Part shown: positions 1-5,329 of the stretch, piece by piece | Layout: every line of letters starts with the position of its first letter | Position numbering within the stretch: the stretch's first letter is position 1 | Assembly (NCBI GenBank): GCA_016199325.1 | Contig: JACQGW010000024.1 | Span: 1 to 6,065, forward strand | Direction of reading: 5' to 3' | From: Chloroflexota bacterium | GTDB taxonomy: Bacteria > Chloroflexota > Dehalococcoidia > JACQGW01 | DNA: 6,065 nt | The notes under the pieces: model-generated | What the model saw: only the letters and a program-made list of their open reading frames with translations | The model's database searches: none | Told to the model about the DNA's origin: nothing | Position numbers and translations under genes: made by a program

Positions 1-103
1 CCCATCGCAAGCGCAAGTCGCGTAGACTTGATACATCATAGCATGTAACGTTGTAGTATTAGGCTGCCGCGCCGCCAACCTCGATCACAACCACTGCGAT
101 CCG
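1..103. other. Non-coding left edge, AT-richer
   Basis: No gene is supported here. The stretch downstream of hicB is visibly richer in A and T (about 28-60) than the rest of the window. It holds a possible minus-strand extended -10 element (35-43) and one copy of a 9-bp direct repeat, TAGGCTGCC at 60-68, whose second copy at 105-113 overlaps the hicB stop codon. A minus-strand ATG at 5-3 could open a gene beyond the edge, but it has no clear ribosome binding site in front of it. Confidence 0.5.
35..43 (-). promoter_or_regulatory. Possible extended -10 promoter element
   Basis: Read on the minus strand this is TGC followed by TATGAT, a good extended -10 match in an AT-rich patch just after hicB. 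No convincing -35 hexamer is seen 16-18 bp upstream. It would drive a gene beyond the left edge of the window. It is a sequence resemblance only. Confidence 0.25.
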
Positions 104-331
104 CTAGGCTGCCACGTCGATGGTGATCATCTGCGGCCGTTCCTGTTCCTCTGGCACTGGCTCGCCGTGCTTCTCCAGACTGGAGATGTAGCCCGCGATG
201 GCGTCCCTGGCCATTGCGATGGCTTCCTCGATGGAGTCTCCCTCCGTGACACAGCCGGGAAGGGCGGGGACAGTGACCGTGTATCCGCCTTCCTCATGGT
301 CCGGGTGCAGGATGATGGTGTAGCGTCGCAT
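104..331 (-). CDS. hicB: HicB-family antitoxin
   Basis: A 75-residue HicB-like antitoxin, expected to bind and neutralise the HicA mRNA-cleaving toxin encoded just upstream. The N-terminal half has the family pattern: an initial strand (RRYTIIL, residues 2-8), then GGYTVTVPALPGCVTEGDS (about 15-33), then a helix of the IEEAIAMARDAI type (34-45). This is the partial RNase H-like fold typical of HicB. The protein ends soon after (ITIDVAA), so no C-terminal helix-turn-helix or ribbon-helix-helix domain is present, and any autoregulation of the operon cannot use a conventional HicB DNA-binding domain. The ATG is preceded by a full AGGAGG (minus 341-336) at only 4 nt spacing. The gene starts 12 nt after the hicA stop, in toxin-then-antitoxin order. 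A free-standing HicB-like protein is possible, but the adjacent hicA makes the pair assignment strong. Confidence 0.9.
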   Translation of the reverse strand: MRRYTIILHPDHEEGGYTVTVPALPGCVTEGDSIEEAIAMARDAIAGYISSLEKHGEPVPEEQERPQMITIDVAA

Positions 332-335
332 CAGT

Positions 336-341
336 CCTCCT
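336..341 (-). promoter_or_regulatory. Strong Shine-Dalgarno of hicB
   Basis: AGGAGG on the minus strand, 4 nt before the hicB ATG and lying in the 12-nt gap between hicA and hicB. It is a stronger site than the one before hicA (GAGG in front of a GTG start). That would favour making more antitoxin than toxin from one transcript. Confidence 0.6.
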
Positions 342-343
342 AG

Positions 344-571
344 TCACAGTAGATCGCGCAAACCGTCAGCGGTGGGGCCCGCCTGATCCAGAATTGTCTT
401 GAGCGTCCCCAATCGGAGCGTTCGACCGGTATGCAGGGGCACCGTTACTCGGCCAGGACGCTGTGGATGGCGCAGGATGAGATGGGAGCCGGTCTGATGG
501 TCGGGTTCCCAGCCGGCCCGCCGAAGCGCGCGCACCAATTCGGTTGCCGTGATACGCGGGAGTGGTGGCAC
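344..571 (-). CDS. hicA: HicA-family mRNA interferase toxin
   Basis: A 75-residue HicA toxin, a small dsRBD-like fold that cleaves mRNA when not held by HicB. Family hallmarks are ITATELVRALRRAGWEP (residues 7-23), then GSHLILRHP (28-36), whose histidine H30 matches the conserved catalytic His of HicA, then the strand VTVPLH and the closing helix GTLKTILDQAG (55-65). Full length fits the family. The start is GTG (571-569), with GAGG about 8 nt upstream on the minus strand; the ATG 13 nt further up is out of frame. The gene follows the stop of the GT2 gene by about 70 bp, and a copy of the 30-bp dispersed repeat fills part of that gap. No separate promoter is obvious, so transcription may come from the GT2 gene or from inside its 3' end. 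Confidence 0.9.
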   Translation of the reverse strand: MPPLPRITATELVRALRRAGWEPDHQTGSHLILRHPQRPGRVTVPLHTGRTLRLGTLKTILDQAGPTADGLRDLL

Positions 572-610
572 GGTCAGACCTCATCGCCGTCAATCGATCT
601 GCCAGTCAGC

Positions 611-641
611 GTCTTGGCGGTTCGTTGTCTCTCGGCACCGC
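611..641 (-). repeat. Dispersed ~30-bp repeat, copy 1
   Basis: Read on the minus strand this is GCGGTGCCGAGAGA, then C, then AACGAACCGCCAAGA. It is 29 of 30 identical to the plus-strand sequence at 5330-5359; the only difference is C here against G there. It starts one base after the TAG of the GT2 gene at 643-1350, in that gene's sense orientation, and lies between that stop and hicA. Identity ends sharply at both edges. A further shared octamer, GACGGCGA, follows at 591-584 here and at 5371-5378 in copy 2. Confidence 0.85.
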
Positions 642-642
642 T

Positions 643-1350
643 CTAGGGGATCCGACTGAACCGAACGCGCAGCAACCCCCTGATGTCGTCGACGGCGGTC
701 CTGACGATCTTGACGCGGGAATCCGGGTCGTCGTCCCACTTGATGGGGACCTCGAAGATGCGGTAGCCCTTTTTCTCGGCGAGGATGAGGAGCTCGGAAT
801 CGAAGAACCAGGTCTGGTCCTGGACGAGCGGAATCAGCTCCCGGACGGCTCGGCGTGTGAGCCCCTTGAAGCCGCACTGGGCGTCGGAGAATCGGGTGAA
901 GAAGAGCGCCTTCACCATCAGGTTGTAGATGCGGGAGATGATCTCGCGCCGGACGGAGCGGGTGATCTGAGCGCCCTTCATCAGGCGGGAACCCGTCGCG
1001 ACGTCGTATCCGCTCGCCAGGGCGTCGATCATCGGGCGGAGGGCGCTCAGGTCCGTCGAGAGATCGACGTCCATGTAGCAGACGATGTCGGCCGAGCCCG
1101 TCAGCCAGACGTGGCGGAGCGCCCGGCCCCGACCCTTCTGATCCAGGTGGGCATAGCGGACGTCCGGAAACTTGGCGGCCAGGTGTCCGGCGATCTCGAG
1201 CGTGCTATCGGTCGAGGCGTTGTCGGCGATGACAATCGTCCAGTCGTAGGGGAAGCCGGTTGTCTGGAGGTACTCCCGGAGCTTGGCAACGCTGGGCGCC
1301 AGGTCCTTCTCTTCGTTGTACACCGGAATGACGATATCGACGCTGGTCAA
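643..1350 (-). CDS. GT2 glycosyltransferase, dolichyl-phosphate glucosyltransferase-like
   Basis: A 235-residue GT-A fold enzyme of family GT2, most like the dolichyl-phosphate beta-glucosyltransferase (Alg5) branch. It probably moves a sugar from a nucleotide sugar onto a polyprenyl phosphate at the inner face of the membrane. Seen in order: DIVIPVYNEE (residues 5-14), the nucleotide-binding IADNASTDST (41-50), the metal-binding MDVDLSTD with DVD at 94-96, GSR (120-122), DAQCGFKGL (156-164), WFFDSELLILAEKKGY (181-196) and the closing VPIKWDDDPDSRVKI. Charged LRVRF near the C terminus may touch the membrane; there is no transmembrane segment and no fused GtrA domain. The start is TTG (1350-1348): an in-frame TAG lies only a few codons upstream with no other start between, and GAGG sits about 7 nt before it. 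The sugar and the acceptor cannot be told from sequence. The gene is 206 bp from its upstream neighbour, so it probably has its own promoter. Confidence 0.9.
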   Translation of the reverse strand: MTSVDIVIPVYNEEKDLAPSVAKLREYLQTTGFPYDWTIVIADNASTDSTLEIAGHLAAKFPDVRYAHLDQKGRGRALRHVWLTGSADIVCYMDVDLSTDLSALRPMIDALASGYDVATGSRLMKGAQITRSVRREIISRIYNLMVKALFFTRFSDAQCGFKGLTRRAVRELIPLVQDQTWFFDSELLILAEKKGYRIFEVPIKWDDDPDSRVKIVRTAVDDIRGLLRVRFSRIP

Positions 1351-1409
1351 CTCGACGCCTCTTCGCTAGGTGCGCCCGAAGAAGCCGCCGCATCCAGAAG
1401 ACCAGCGCG

Positions 1410-1442
1410 CCGTCGGGGCGATCCGGCAGGTCGCCCCGACGG
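1410..1442 (-). other. Perfect 12-bp inverted repeat in GT2 leader
   Basis: CCGTCGGGGCGA (1410-1421) and TCGCCCCGACGG (1431-1442) are perfect complements separated by 9 nt. The hairpin would be very stable. Neither strand shows a run of T after it, so a classical intrinsic terminator is not supported. It lies about 60 nt before the TTG start of the GT2 gene and downstream of a possible promoter. It could be a leader structure, a factor-assisted terminator of the glgA unit, or an RNA-stabilising stem. Confidence 0.7.
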
Positions 1443-1503
1443 TGGCTGCTTGCGGTCCCGGCAAACGCTGTCGGGCGCTCTCAAGATGAGCCTGTGCGGC
1501 GTC

Positions 1504-1512
1504 AGTGTACCA
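1504..1512 (-). promoter_or_regulatory. Possible extended -10 promoter for GT2 gene
   Basis: On the minus strand the sequence reads TGG TACACT, a fair extended -10 element, with no good -35 hexamer. Transcription would begin near 1497 and give a leader of about 150 nt that includes the 12-bp inverted repeat. It is a resemblance by eye only. Confidence 0.3.
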
Positions 1513-1536
1513 TAATCCTGGCAGTCCTGCACGACA

Positions 1537-1554
1537 GCAGCCGAGCTCGACTGC
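1537..1554 (-). terminator. Stem-loop just after the GalT-like gene, weak terminator candidate
   Basis: The 18-bp near-palindrome GCAGCCGAGCTCGACTGC has one mismatched pair as DNA. On the minus-strand transcript it can form a 7-bp stem (one U-G pair) with loop AGCU, starting a few bases after the TGA of the GalT-like gene. The following sequence is not a U tract, so it would be a poor intrinsic terminator; protection of the 3' end is another possible role. Confidence 0.35.
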
Positions 1555-1556
1555 GG

Positions 1557-2702
1557 TCAGCGCTCGCCGAGCATCTCCCCCATGCACGACTGGAGCACGC
1601 GGGCGACGTGGAACGGGTCGGAGGCGATGACGCTGCTGGCGTACAGCTCCATGGCGCCCATGTCGTTCGTCCGGTTCATCGGCTCGCCGCGGTCGACCAG
1701 GCGGGCGACGATCGGGAAGTGGCTCCAGTCCTCGTCGGCCGGCGCGATGGGCGGCATGTACAGGACGAGGTTGAATGCCGTGACGCCAAGGCGCTGCCGG
1801 TAGCACTCAAGGGCCGCGTAGACGGCCTTCTTCATGGCGTCGTCGAGCCGGTCGGAGACGAGGAGGATCTCCTTCTCCTTGATGGGCGTCAGATAGGCCA
1901 TCGCCCGCACGGAGCCGATCTGGAAGCCGGTGCCAACGGCCTGGTGGGCCCGGTAGAGGTCGGAGAAGTAGTCGGCGTCGTACCGGCGGCGATAGTCGAG
2001 GGCGACGCGGCGCAGATGCTCGACCCTGGCGTAGTGCATGTCGCGGCTGAGCGAGACCTGGGCGTGGCCGTGGATGATCGAGGCGCCGCTCTTCCAGAGG
2101 CAGTTCCACATGAAGAAGAAGTACCTGGCCGCCGGGTCGACGGCGTGGGCCCGCCTTCCCCACTCCAGCGCCGTGTCGACGGCGTCGACGACGCTCTCGG
2201 CGGAGAAGTGATAGGGGTCGTGCTCGGTAAAGATGATGACGCCGTGGAAGCCGTCGTACTTGGCGATGTTGGAGGCGGTGACGCTGAGCTTGCCCCGGAC
2301 ACGGCCGAACACGTCGGCGGGCGTGCCCTGCTCCGGCCGGCAGAAGGGGTCGCCCTTGCTCTTCTCGACCTCTTCGATCAGGTTCTCGGTGATCCGGCTC
2401 TCGATCGGCCGGCGCGCCCGCAGCTCGTTGAAGAGCGATCCCTCGAACGTCGTCAGGTTCGTCACCTTGACGATCCGCTGGTGGAGCGTCGCCTCGACGG
2501 AGCCGAACAGCTTGGTGATCCACGGCCGCATCTCGTCCGGCGGCACCAGGCTCCCCTCGGTGACGCTGATGTGGAACAGGCGGCGGAAGACAGCCTGCTG
2601 GGCCGGCGGCAGCGCGGCGACGATCAGGTCGAGGTCGGCGATGGCGGCTTGCCGAGCGCCCGCGATCGCCGTTGGCTGCTCGACCGGTCTGTTGTCTGAC
2701 AT
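1557..2702 (-). CDS. GalT/HIT-superfamily nucleotidyltransferase-like protein
   Basis: A 381-residue protein that looks like a distant relative of galactose-1-phosphate uridylyltransferase in the HIT superfamily. The key stretch is SGASIIHGHAQVSL (residues 205-218): H211-x-H213-x-Q215 matches the HPHxQ site of GalT, whose second His carries the nucleotide during catalysis. Upstream are TNLTTFEGS (81-89), DPFC (118-121), SNIAKYDGFHGVIIF (144-158) and EHDPYHF. DPFC occupies the place where GalT often has a CPFC zinc site, so the first cysteine is missing and zinc binding there is doubtful. The C-terminal part (about 265-330) has strand patterns like the second GalT half (FNLVLYMPP). The ATG has a strong GGGAGGG upstream and lies 30 nt after the glgA stop, so the two are probably co-transcribed. 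The role may be nucleotidyl transfer with a sugar-1-phosphate or a nucleotide phosphorylase activity. Substrate is unknown, and calling it galT would go too far. Confidence 0.75.
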   Translation of the reverse strand: MSDNRPVEQPTAIAGARQAAIADLDLIVAALPPAQQAVFRRLFHISVTEGSLVPPDEMRPWITKLFGSVEATLHQRIVKVTNLTTFEGSLFNELRARRPIESRITENLIEEVEKSKGDPFCRPEQGTPADVFGRVRGKLSVTASNIAKYDGFHGVIIFTEHDPYHFSAESVVDAVDTALEWGRRAHAVDPAARYFFFMWNCLWKSGASIIHGHAQVSLSRDMHYARVEHLRRVALDYRRRYDADYFSDLYRAHQAVGTGFQIGSVRAMAYLTPIKEKEILLVSDRLDDAMKKAVYAALECYRQRLGVTAFNLVLYMPPIAPADEDWSHFPIVARLVDRGEPMNRTNDMGAMELYASSVIASDPFHVARVLQSCMGEMLGER

Positions 2703-2732
2703 GGGTGAGAGTCCCTCCCTGTGTAGGTCGCG

Positions 2733-4205
2733 CTAGGCAGTCTGGCGGCGGAAGGCCATCGCCCTGTCGTAGAGGGCGAGGTACTTCCGGGCCGAGGCGT
2801 CCCAACTGAAGTCCGATGTCATGCCCCGGGTTTGGAGCCGGAGCCAGGTGTCCCGGTAGCGGTAGTTCTCGACCGCCCGGACGAGGCTGGTGAAGAGCGC
2901 CCAGCGATCGTAGCTCGAGAAGGCAAAGCCGTTGCCGGCGCCCGTGCACGGGTCGAAGTCCTGGACGGTATCGGCCAGGCCGCCGGTGGAGCGCACGATC
3001 GGCACGCTGCCGTAGCGCATGCTGATGAGCTGGCCGAGGCCGCAGGGCTCGAAGCGCGACGGCATCAAGAACAGGTCGCTGCCGGCGTAGATCTTCTGGG
3101 CGAGGGCCGCGTTGAAGGTCAGGAAGACCGCCAAACGCTTGGCGTACCGCTGGGCCAGCCGGCTGAACATGTCGTGGTAGTGCTGGTCGCCGGTGCCCAG
3201 GAGCACGAGCTGGCAATCCAGGTTGTCCATGACGTGGTCCATCACCTGGCCGAGGATGTCGAATCCCTTCTGGTCGGCCAGGCGGGAGATCATGCCGATG
3301 AGCGGGACGTCCGGATCGACCGGCAGATTCGCTTCCCGCTGGAGCGATGCCTTGTTCTCGGCGCGCGCCGCCAGATGGTCGGCATCGAAGTGGGCGGCGA
3401 TGTAGCGGTCCGTCGCCGGGTTCATCTCCTCGTAGTCGATGCCGTTCACGATGCCGAAGAGCCGGTCACGCCGGTCGCGGAGCAGCGGATCGAGCCGCTC
3501 GCCGTACTCGGGCGTCAGGATCTCCTGAGCGTAGCGCTCGCTGACCGTGCTGATGGTGTCGGCGAACATGATGCCGCGCGCCATCAGATCGACGACATTG
3601 TCGAGATCCTTGATCTGCGGGTGATGGACGAAGCCGTACTCGTCGATGCCGGCGACCTCGAGGATTCGCCAGCCGTAGATGCCCTGGTACTGGAGGTTGT
3701 GAATGGTATAGACGGTAGCAGCGGTGGCGAAGAACGGATCCTGGCGGTAGAGCGTGCGCATCCAGTTGGGCACGATCGCCGTGTGCCAGTCGTTGCAGTG
3801 GAGGACATCGGGCTGCCAGCCCAGACGCTTGACGAGCTCCATCGCCGCCCGGCAGTAGAAGACGAACCGCTCGCCGTCGTCGTGGTAGCCGTAGATGCCT
3901 TCCCGGTTGAAGTACTTGTCGTTGTCGATCAGATAGACGGGAATGTTCTTGCCGATGCGCCCAACCCGGACCGTGGCGCGCTCGATGGTGTCGTCGAGGG
4001 GAACCATCAGATCCGTCATGATCGTTTCGAGGTGAAAGCGCTCGGGGTCGATCCGACTGTACCGTGGCATGACGACGCGGATGTCCTGGCCCAGCGCTTC
4101 GAGCGCCTTGGGGAGCGCGCCGGCGACGTCGGCCAATCCCCCCGTCTTGGCGAAGGGGACGACCTCGGCTGCCAGCAATAGAATGTTTCGCCGCGTTTCG
4201 GTCAT
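2733..4205 (-). CDS. glgA: Glycogen synthase (GT5, ADP-glucose type)
   Basis: A 490-residue bacterial-type glycogen/starch synthase of family GT5. It adds glucose from ADP-glucose (possibly UDP-glucose) to the non-reducing end of alpha-1,4-glucan in the cytoplasm. The N-terminal Rossmann domain opens with LLLAAEVVPFAKTGGLADV (about 9-27), holding the KTGGL substrate site with K20. Then come the HCNDWHTA box (136-143), TIHNLQYQG (167-175), VNGIDYEEMNP (253-263), the second-domain start MISRLADQKG (305-314), PSRFEPCGLGQL (382-393) with the conserved Glu at 386, and STGGLADTV (406-414). Length is close to the usual 470-490. The start is ATG (4205-4203), in place for the family N terminus; a GGAG lies 10 nt upstream and AGGA a little further. 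The gene leads the unit with the GalT-like gene behind it. No glgB, glgC or glgP is seen in the window. Confidence 0.97.
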   Translation of the reverse strand: MTETRRNILLLAAEVVPFAKTGGLADVAGALPKALEALGQDIRVVMPRYSRIDPERFHLETIMTDLMVPLDDTIERATVRVGRIGKNIPVYLIDNDKYFNREGIYGYHDDGERFVFYCRAAMELVKRLGWQPDVLHCNDWHTAIVPNWMRTLYRQDPFFATAATVYTIHNLQYQGIYGWRILEVAGIDEYGFVHHPQIKDLDNVVDLMARGIMFADTISTVSERYAQEILTPEYGERLDPLLRDRRDRLFGIVNGIDYEEMNPATDRYIAAHFDADHLAARAENKASLQREANLPVDPDVPLIGMISRLADQKGFDILGQVMDHVMDNLDCQLVLLGTGDQHYHDMFSRLAQRYAKRLAVFLTFNAALAQKIYAGSDLFLMPSRFEPCGLGQLISMRYGSVPIVRSTGGLADTVQDFDPCTGAGNGFAFSSYDRWALFTSLVRAVENYRYRDTWLRLQTRGMTSDFSWDASARKYLALYDRAMAFRRQTA

Positions 4206-4213
4206 CGATGTAC

Positions 4214-4274
4214 CACTCCGTTCCTAGAAACGTTATGTGAACGGCGACCGTGCCTGACCGGGGAGTGAAACTCC
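4214..4274 (-). promoter_or_regulatory. glgA leader pairings that could hide its ribosome binding site
   Basis: On the minus transcript the GGAGUG (4219-4214) before the glgA ATG can pair with CACUCC (4267-4262). That CACUCC can otherwise close a small upstream hairpin, GGAGU (4274-4270), loop UUC, ACUCC (4266-4262). A second option pairs CCGUUC (4244-4239) with GAACGG (4223-4218), which also covers the start of GGAG. These are short complementarities seen by eye and may be chance. Confidence 0.3.
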
Positions 4275-4294
4275 ACCCACGTTCATCCGTCTCA

Positions 4295-4327
4295 GCGCGG
4301 GGGCAGCCCGACGGGCCGCCCCTGCGC
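4295..4327 (-). other. 15-bp hairpin in the glgA leader
   Basis: The arms are 4295-4309 (GCGCGGGGGCAGCCC) and 4313-4327 (GGGCCGCCCCTGCGC) around a 3-nt GAC loop. Of 15 pairs, 13 are Watson-Crick on both strands; one of the other two can be a G-U wobble, depending on the strand transcribed. No T run follows on either side. It sits between the candidate glgA promoter and the glgA start, so it would be part of a leader of roughly 160 nt. Its role is unknown; it is not a standard intrinsic terminator. Confidence 0.65.
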
Positions 4328-4372
4328 CGCTGCCAATTGCAAGAGCCGTTCCAGTTGGGCGCTCAGCGTGGC

Positions 4373-4401
4373 ACTATAGCACAGGGCGAGCAAGAATACA
4401 A
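4373..4401 (-). promoter_or_regulatory. Candidate glgA promoter
   Basis: On the minus strand, TTGTAT (4401-4396), a 17-nt spacer, and TATAGT (4378-4373) preceded by TGC give an extended -10 promoter with a weak -35. The stretch TGTGCTATAGT is close to TGTGCTACAAT of the divergent promoter candidate. The start of transcription would lie near 4366. Confidence 0.45.
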
Positions 4402-4413
4402 TTGAGCACTCAA
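4402..4413. promoter_or_regulatory. Operator-like palindrome TTGAG-N2-CTCAA
   Basis: TTGAG (4402-4406) and CTCAA (4409-4413) form a 12-bp two-fold symmetric site. It abuts the -35 hexamer of the candidate glgA promoter and lies about 35 bp upstream of the -10 of the plus-strand promoter candidate, where a repressor or activator could affect both. No regulator gene is present in the window. Confidence 0.3.
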
Positions 4414-4444
4414 CAATGCACTCTGAGGGCGCCGGGCGGAGCGA

Positions 4445-4455
4445 TGTGCTACAAT
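4445..4455 (+). promoter_or_regulatory. Candidate promoter of the DPM-like gene
   Basis: TGTGCTACAAT contains TGC TACAAT, a strong extended -10 element (TACAAT at 4450-4455). No recognisable -35 lies 17 bp upstream, which extended -10 promoters can tolerate. Transcription would start near 4462 and give a leader of about 67 nt. Confidence 0.5.
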
Positions 4456-4528
4456 CGCCGCCAAGAGGGTGGCATTAGAGAGATCCACGCCGGCAGCCGG
4501 CCGGCCGATCCCAGCGTGAGGGAACCGC

Positions 4529-5281
4529 GTGAAGGCAACCGTCGTCCTGCCAACCTACGACGAGGCGGGCAACCTGCCCCCCATCGTCCGCGCCATTCTC
4601 GCCCTGCCCATCGAGGGCATCGGCATCCTGGTGGTCGACGACAACTCGCCGGACGGCACCGGCCAGATCGCCGAAGAGCTGGCCCGCGCCTTCCCCGGCG
4701 CCGTCTCGGTTCTCCACCGGCCCGGCAAGCTGGGCCTGGGCACCGCCTACGTGCAGGGGTTCGCCCGCGCGCTCGCCGACGGCGCCGACCTCGTCTTCGA
4801 GATGGACGCCGACTTCTCTCACCCCGTTGACGCGCTGCCGCGTATGGTCGAGCGCATCCCCACCTGCGACGTCGTCGTCGGCTCGCGCTACGTCTCGGGC
4901 GGACGGGTCGACGACCGCTGGAGCCCGATGCGGAAGTGGCTGAGCCGATGGGGCTCCATCTACTCGCGCGCCATCCTCGGCCTTCGGGTCCACGACACGA
5001 CGGCCGGCTTCAAGTGCTTCCGCCGCCAGGCCATCGAGCAGCTCGACCTCCGGTCGATCATGTCCAACGGCTACGCCTTCCAGGTCGAGATGGCCTACCT
5101 CTGCCAGCGAGTCGGCTTGCGCGTCGAGGAGATCCCCATCGTGTTCGCCGATCGCACGCAGGGCAGGTCGAAAATGTCCGCCAGGGTCGCGCTGGAAGCC
5201 GCAGGACGTGTCTGGCAGATCAAGTGGCGCTACGAGATCGCGCCGTCCCGGCGCCTGGTGTCAAGCGACCACCAGAGCTAG
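4529..5281 (+). CDS. GT2 glycosyltransferase, dolichol/polyprenol-phosphate mannosyltransferase-like
   Basis: A 250-residue GT2 enzyme of the DPM1 type. It is expected to transfer a sugar (mannose in the best-known members) from a nucleotide sugar to a polyprenyl phosphate on the cytoplasmic membrane face. Seen in order: VVLPTYDEAGNL (residues 5-16), VVDDNSPDGT (35-44), GLGTAYVQGF (69-78), the metal site MDADFSHP (92-99), VVVGSRYVSGG (115-125), DTTAGFKCFRR (156-166), FQVEMAY (184-190) and EIPIVFADRTQGRSKMS (201-217), all signature stretches of bacterial DPM1-like proteins. There is no C-terminal membrane domain, so it is the short soluble form. The start is GTG (4529) with GAGGG (4518-4522) 6 nt upstream; the conserved N-terminal strand begins at once, so a longer start is unlikely. 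The YfhO-like gene follows 158-176 bp later on the same strand, depending on its start. The exact sugar is not readable from sequence. Confidence 0.93.
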   Translation: MKATVVLPTYDEAGNLPPIVRAILALPIEGIGILVVDDNSPDGTGQIAEELARAFPGAVSVLHRPGKLGLGTAYVQGFARALADGADLVFEMDADFSHPVDALPRMVERIPTCDVVVGSRYVSGGRVDDRWSPMRKWLSRWGSIYSRAILGLRVHDTTAGFKCFRRQAIEQLDLRSIMSNGYAFQVEMAYLCQRVGLRVEEIPIVFADRTQGRSKMSARVALEAAGRVWQIKWRYEIAPSRRLVSSDHQS

Positions 5282-5327
5282 GTCATACGTCATACGTCAT
5301 ACGTCATGCGTCATGCGTCATGCGTCA
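5282..5327 (+). repeat. Heptamer tandem array, two blocks of three
   Basis: Three units of GTCATAC (5282-5302) are followed by three units of GTCATGC (5303-5323) and a partial GTCA (5324-5327). The array starts directly after the TAG of the GT2 gene. The two variants differ at one base and are sorted into blocks, as expected from slippage copying. Units are far too short and unspaced for CRISPR. Confidence 0.95.
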
Positions 5328-5329
5328 CC

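Larger units (their letters stand above)
4206..4528. promoter_or_regulatory. Divergent intergenic region between glgA and the DPM-like gene
   Basis: This gap of 323 bp separates two divergent genes. Near glgA are sequences able to pair with its ribosome binding site (4239-4244 and 4262-4267). In the middle is a long hairpin (4295-4327). Toward the plus gene are a minus-strand promoter candidate (4373-4401), a 12-bp palindrome (4402-4413) and a plus-strand extended -10 (4447-4455). A coding phase can be read through the right part, but it lacks any recognisable protein character and overlaps the GT2 gene in the wrong frame. Confidence 0.6.

Noticed and set aside
28..56. Plus-strand TTGATA promoter at the left edge
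   Set aside because: The only -10 at correct spacing (TTGTAG) is poor and there is no plus-strand gene after it.
562..1515. Long plus-strand open reading frame opposite the GT2 gene
   Set aside because: Its composition (D, G, V, A, E rich, no family motif) is typical of the antisense frame of a high-GC gene, and the minus strand carries a clear GT2 enzyme.
1505..1520. Plus-strand -10 like CATAAT after TGTAC
   Set aside because: No plus-strand gene lies downstream and the TG is not positioned as an extended -10.
1494..2699. 401-codon plus-strand open frame opposite the GalT-like gene
   Set aside because: No recognisable motifs, mirrors the coding frame of the opposite strand, and no start signal is supported.
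1807..3216. Long minus-strand frame overlapping glgA and the GalT-like gene in another phase
   Set aside because: Arg/Pro-rich off-frame translation spanning two genuine genes; an artefact of GC-rich codon composition.
2832..4181. 449-codon plus-strand open frame opposite glgA
   Set aside because: It lies wholly inside glgA, whose motifs are unmistakable; the antisense product is low-complexity and has no family character.
4402..4830. Plus-strand frame starting in the divergent intergenic region
   Set aside because: It crosses the candidate promoter and overlaps the GT2 gene in a different phase, with an Arg/Pro/Gly-rich product lacking motifs.
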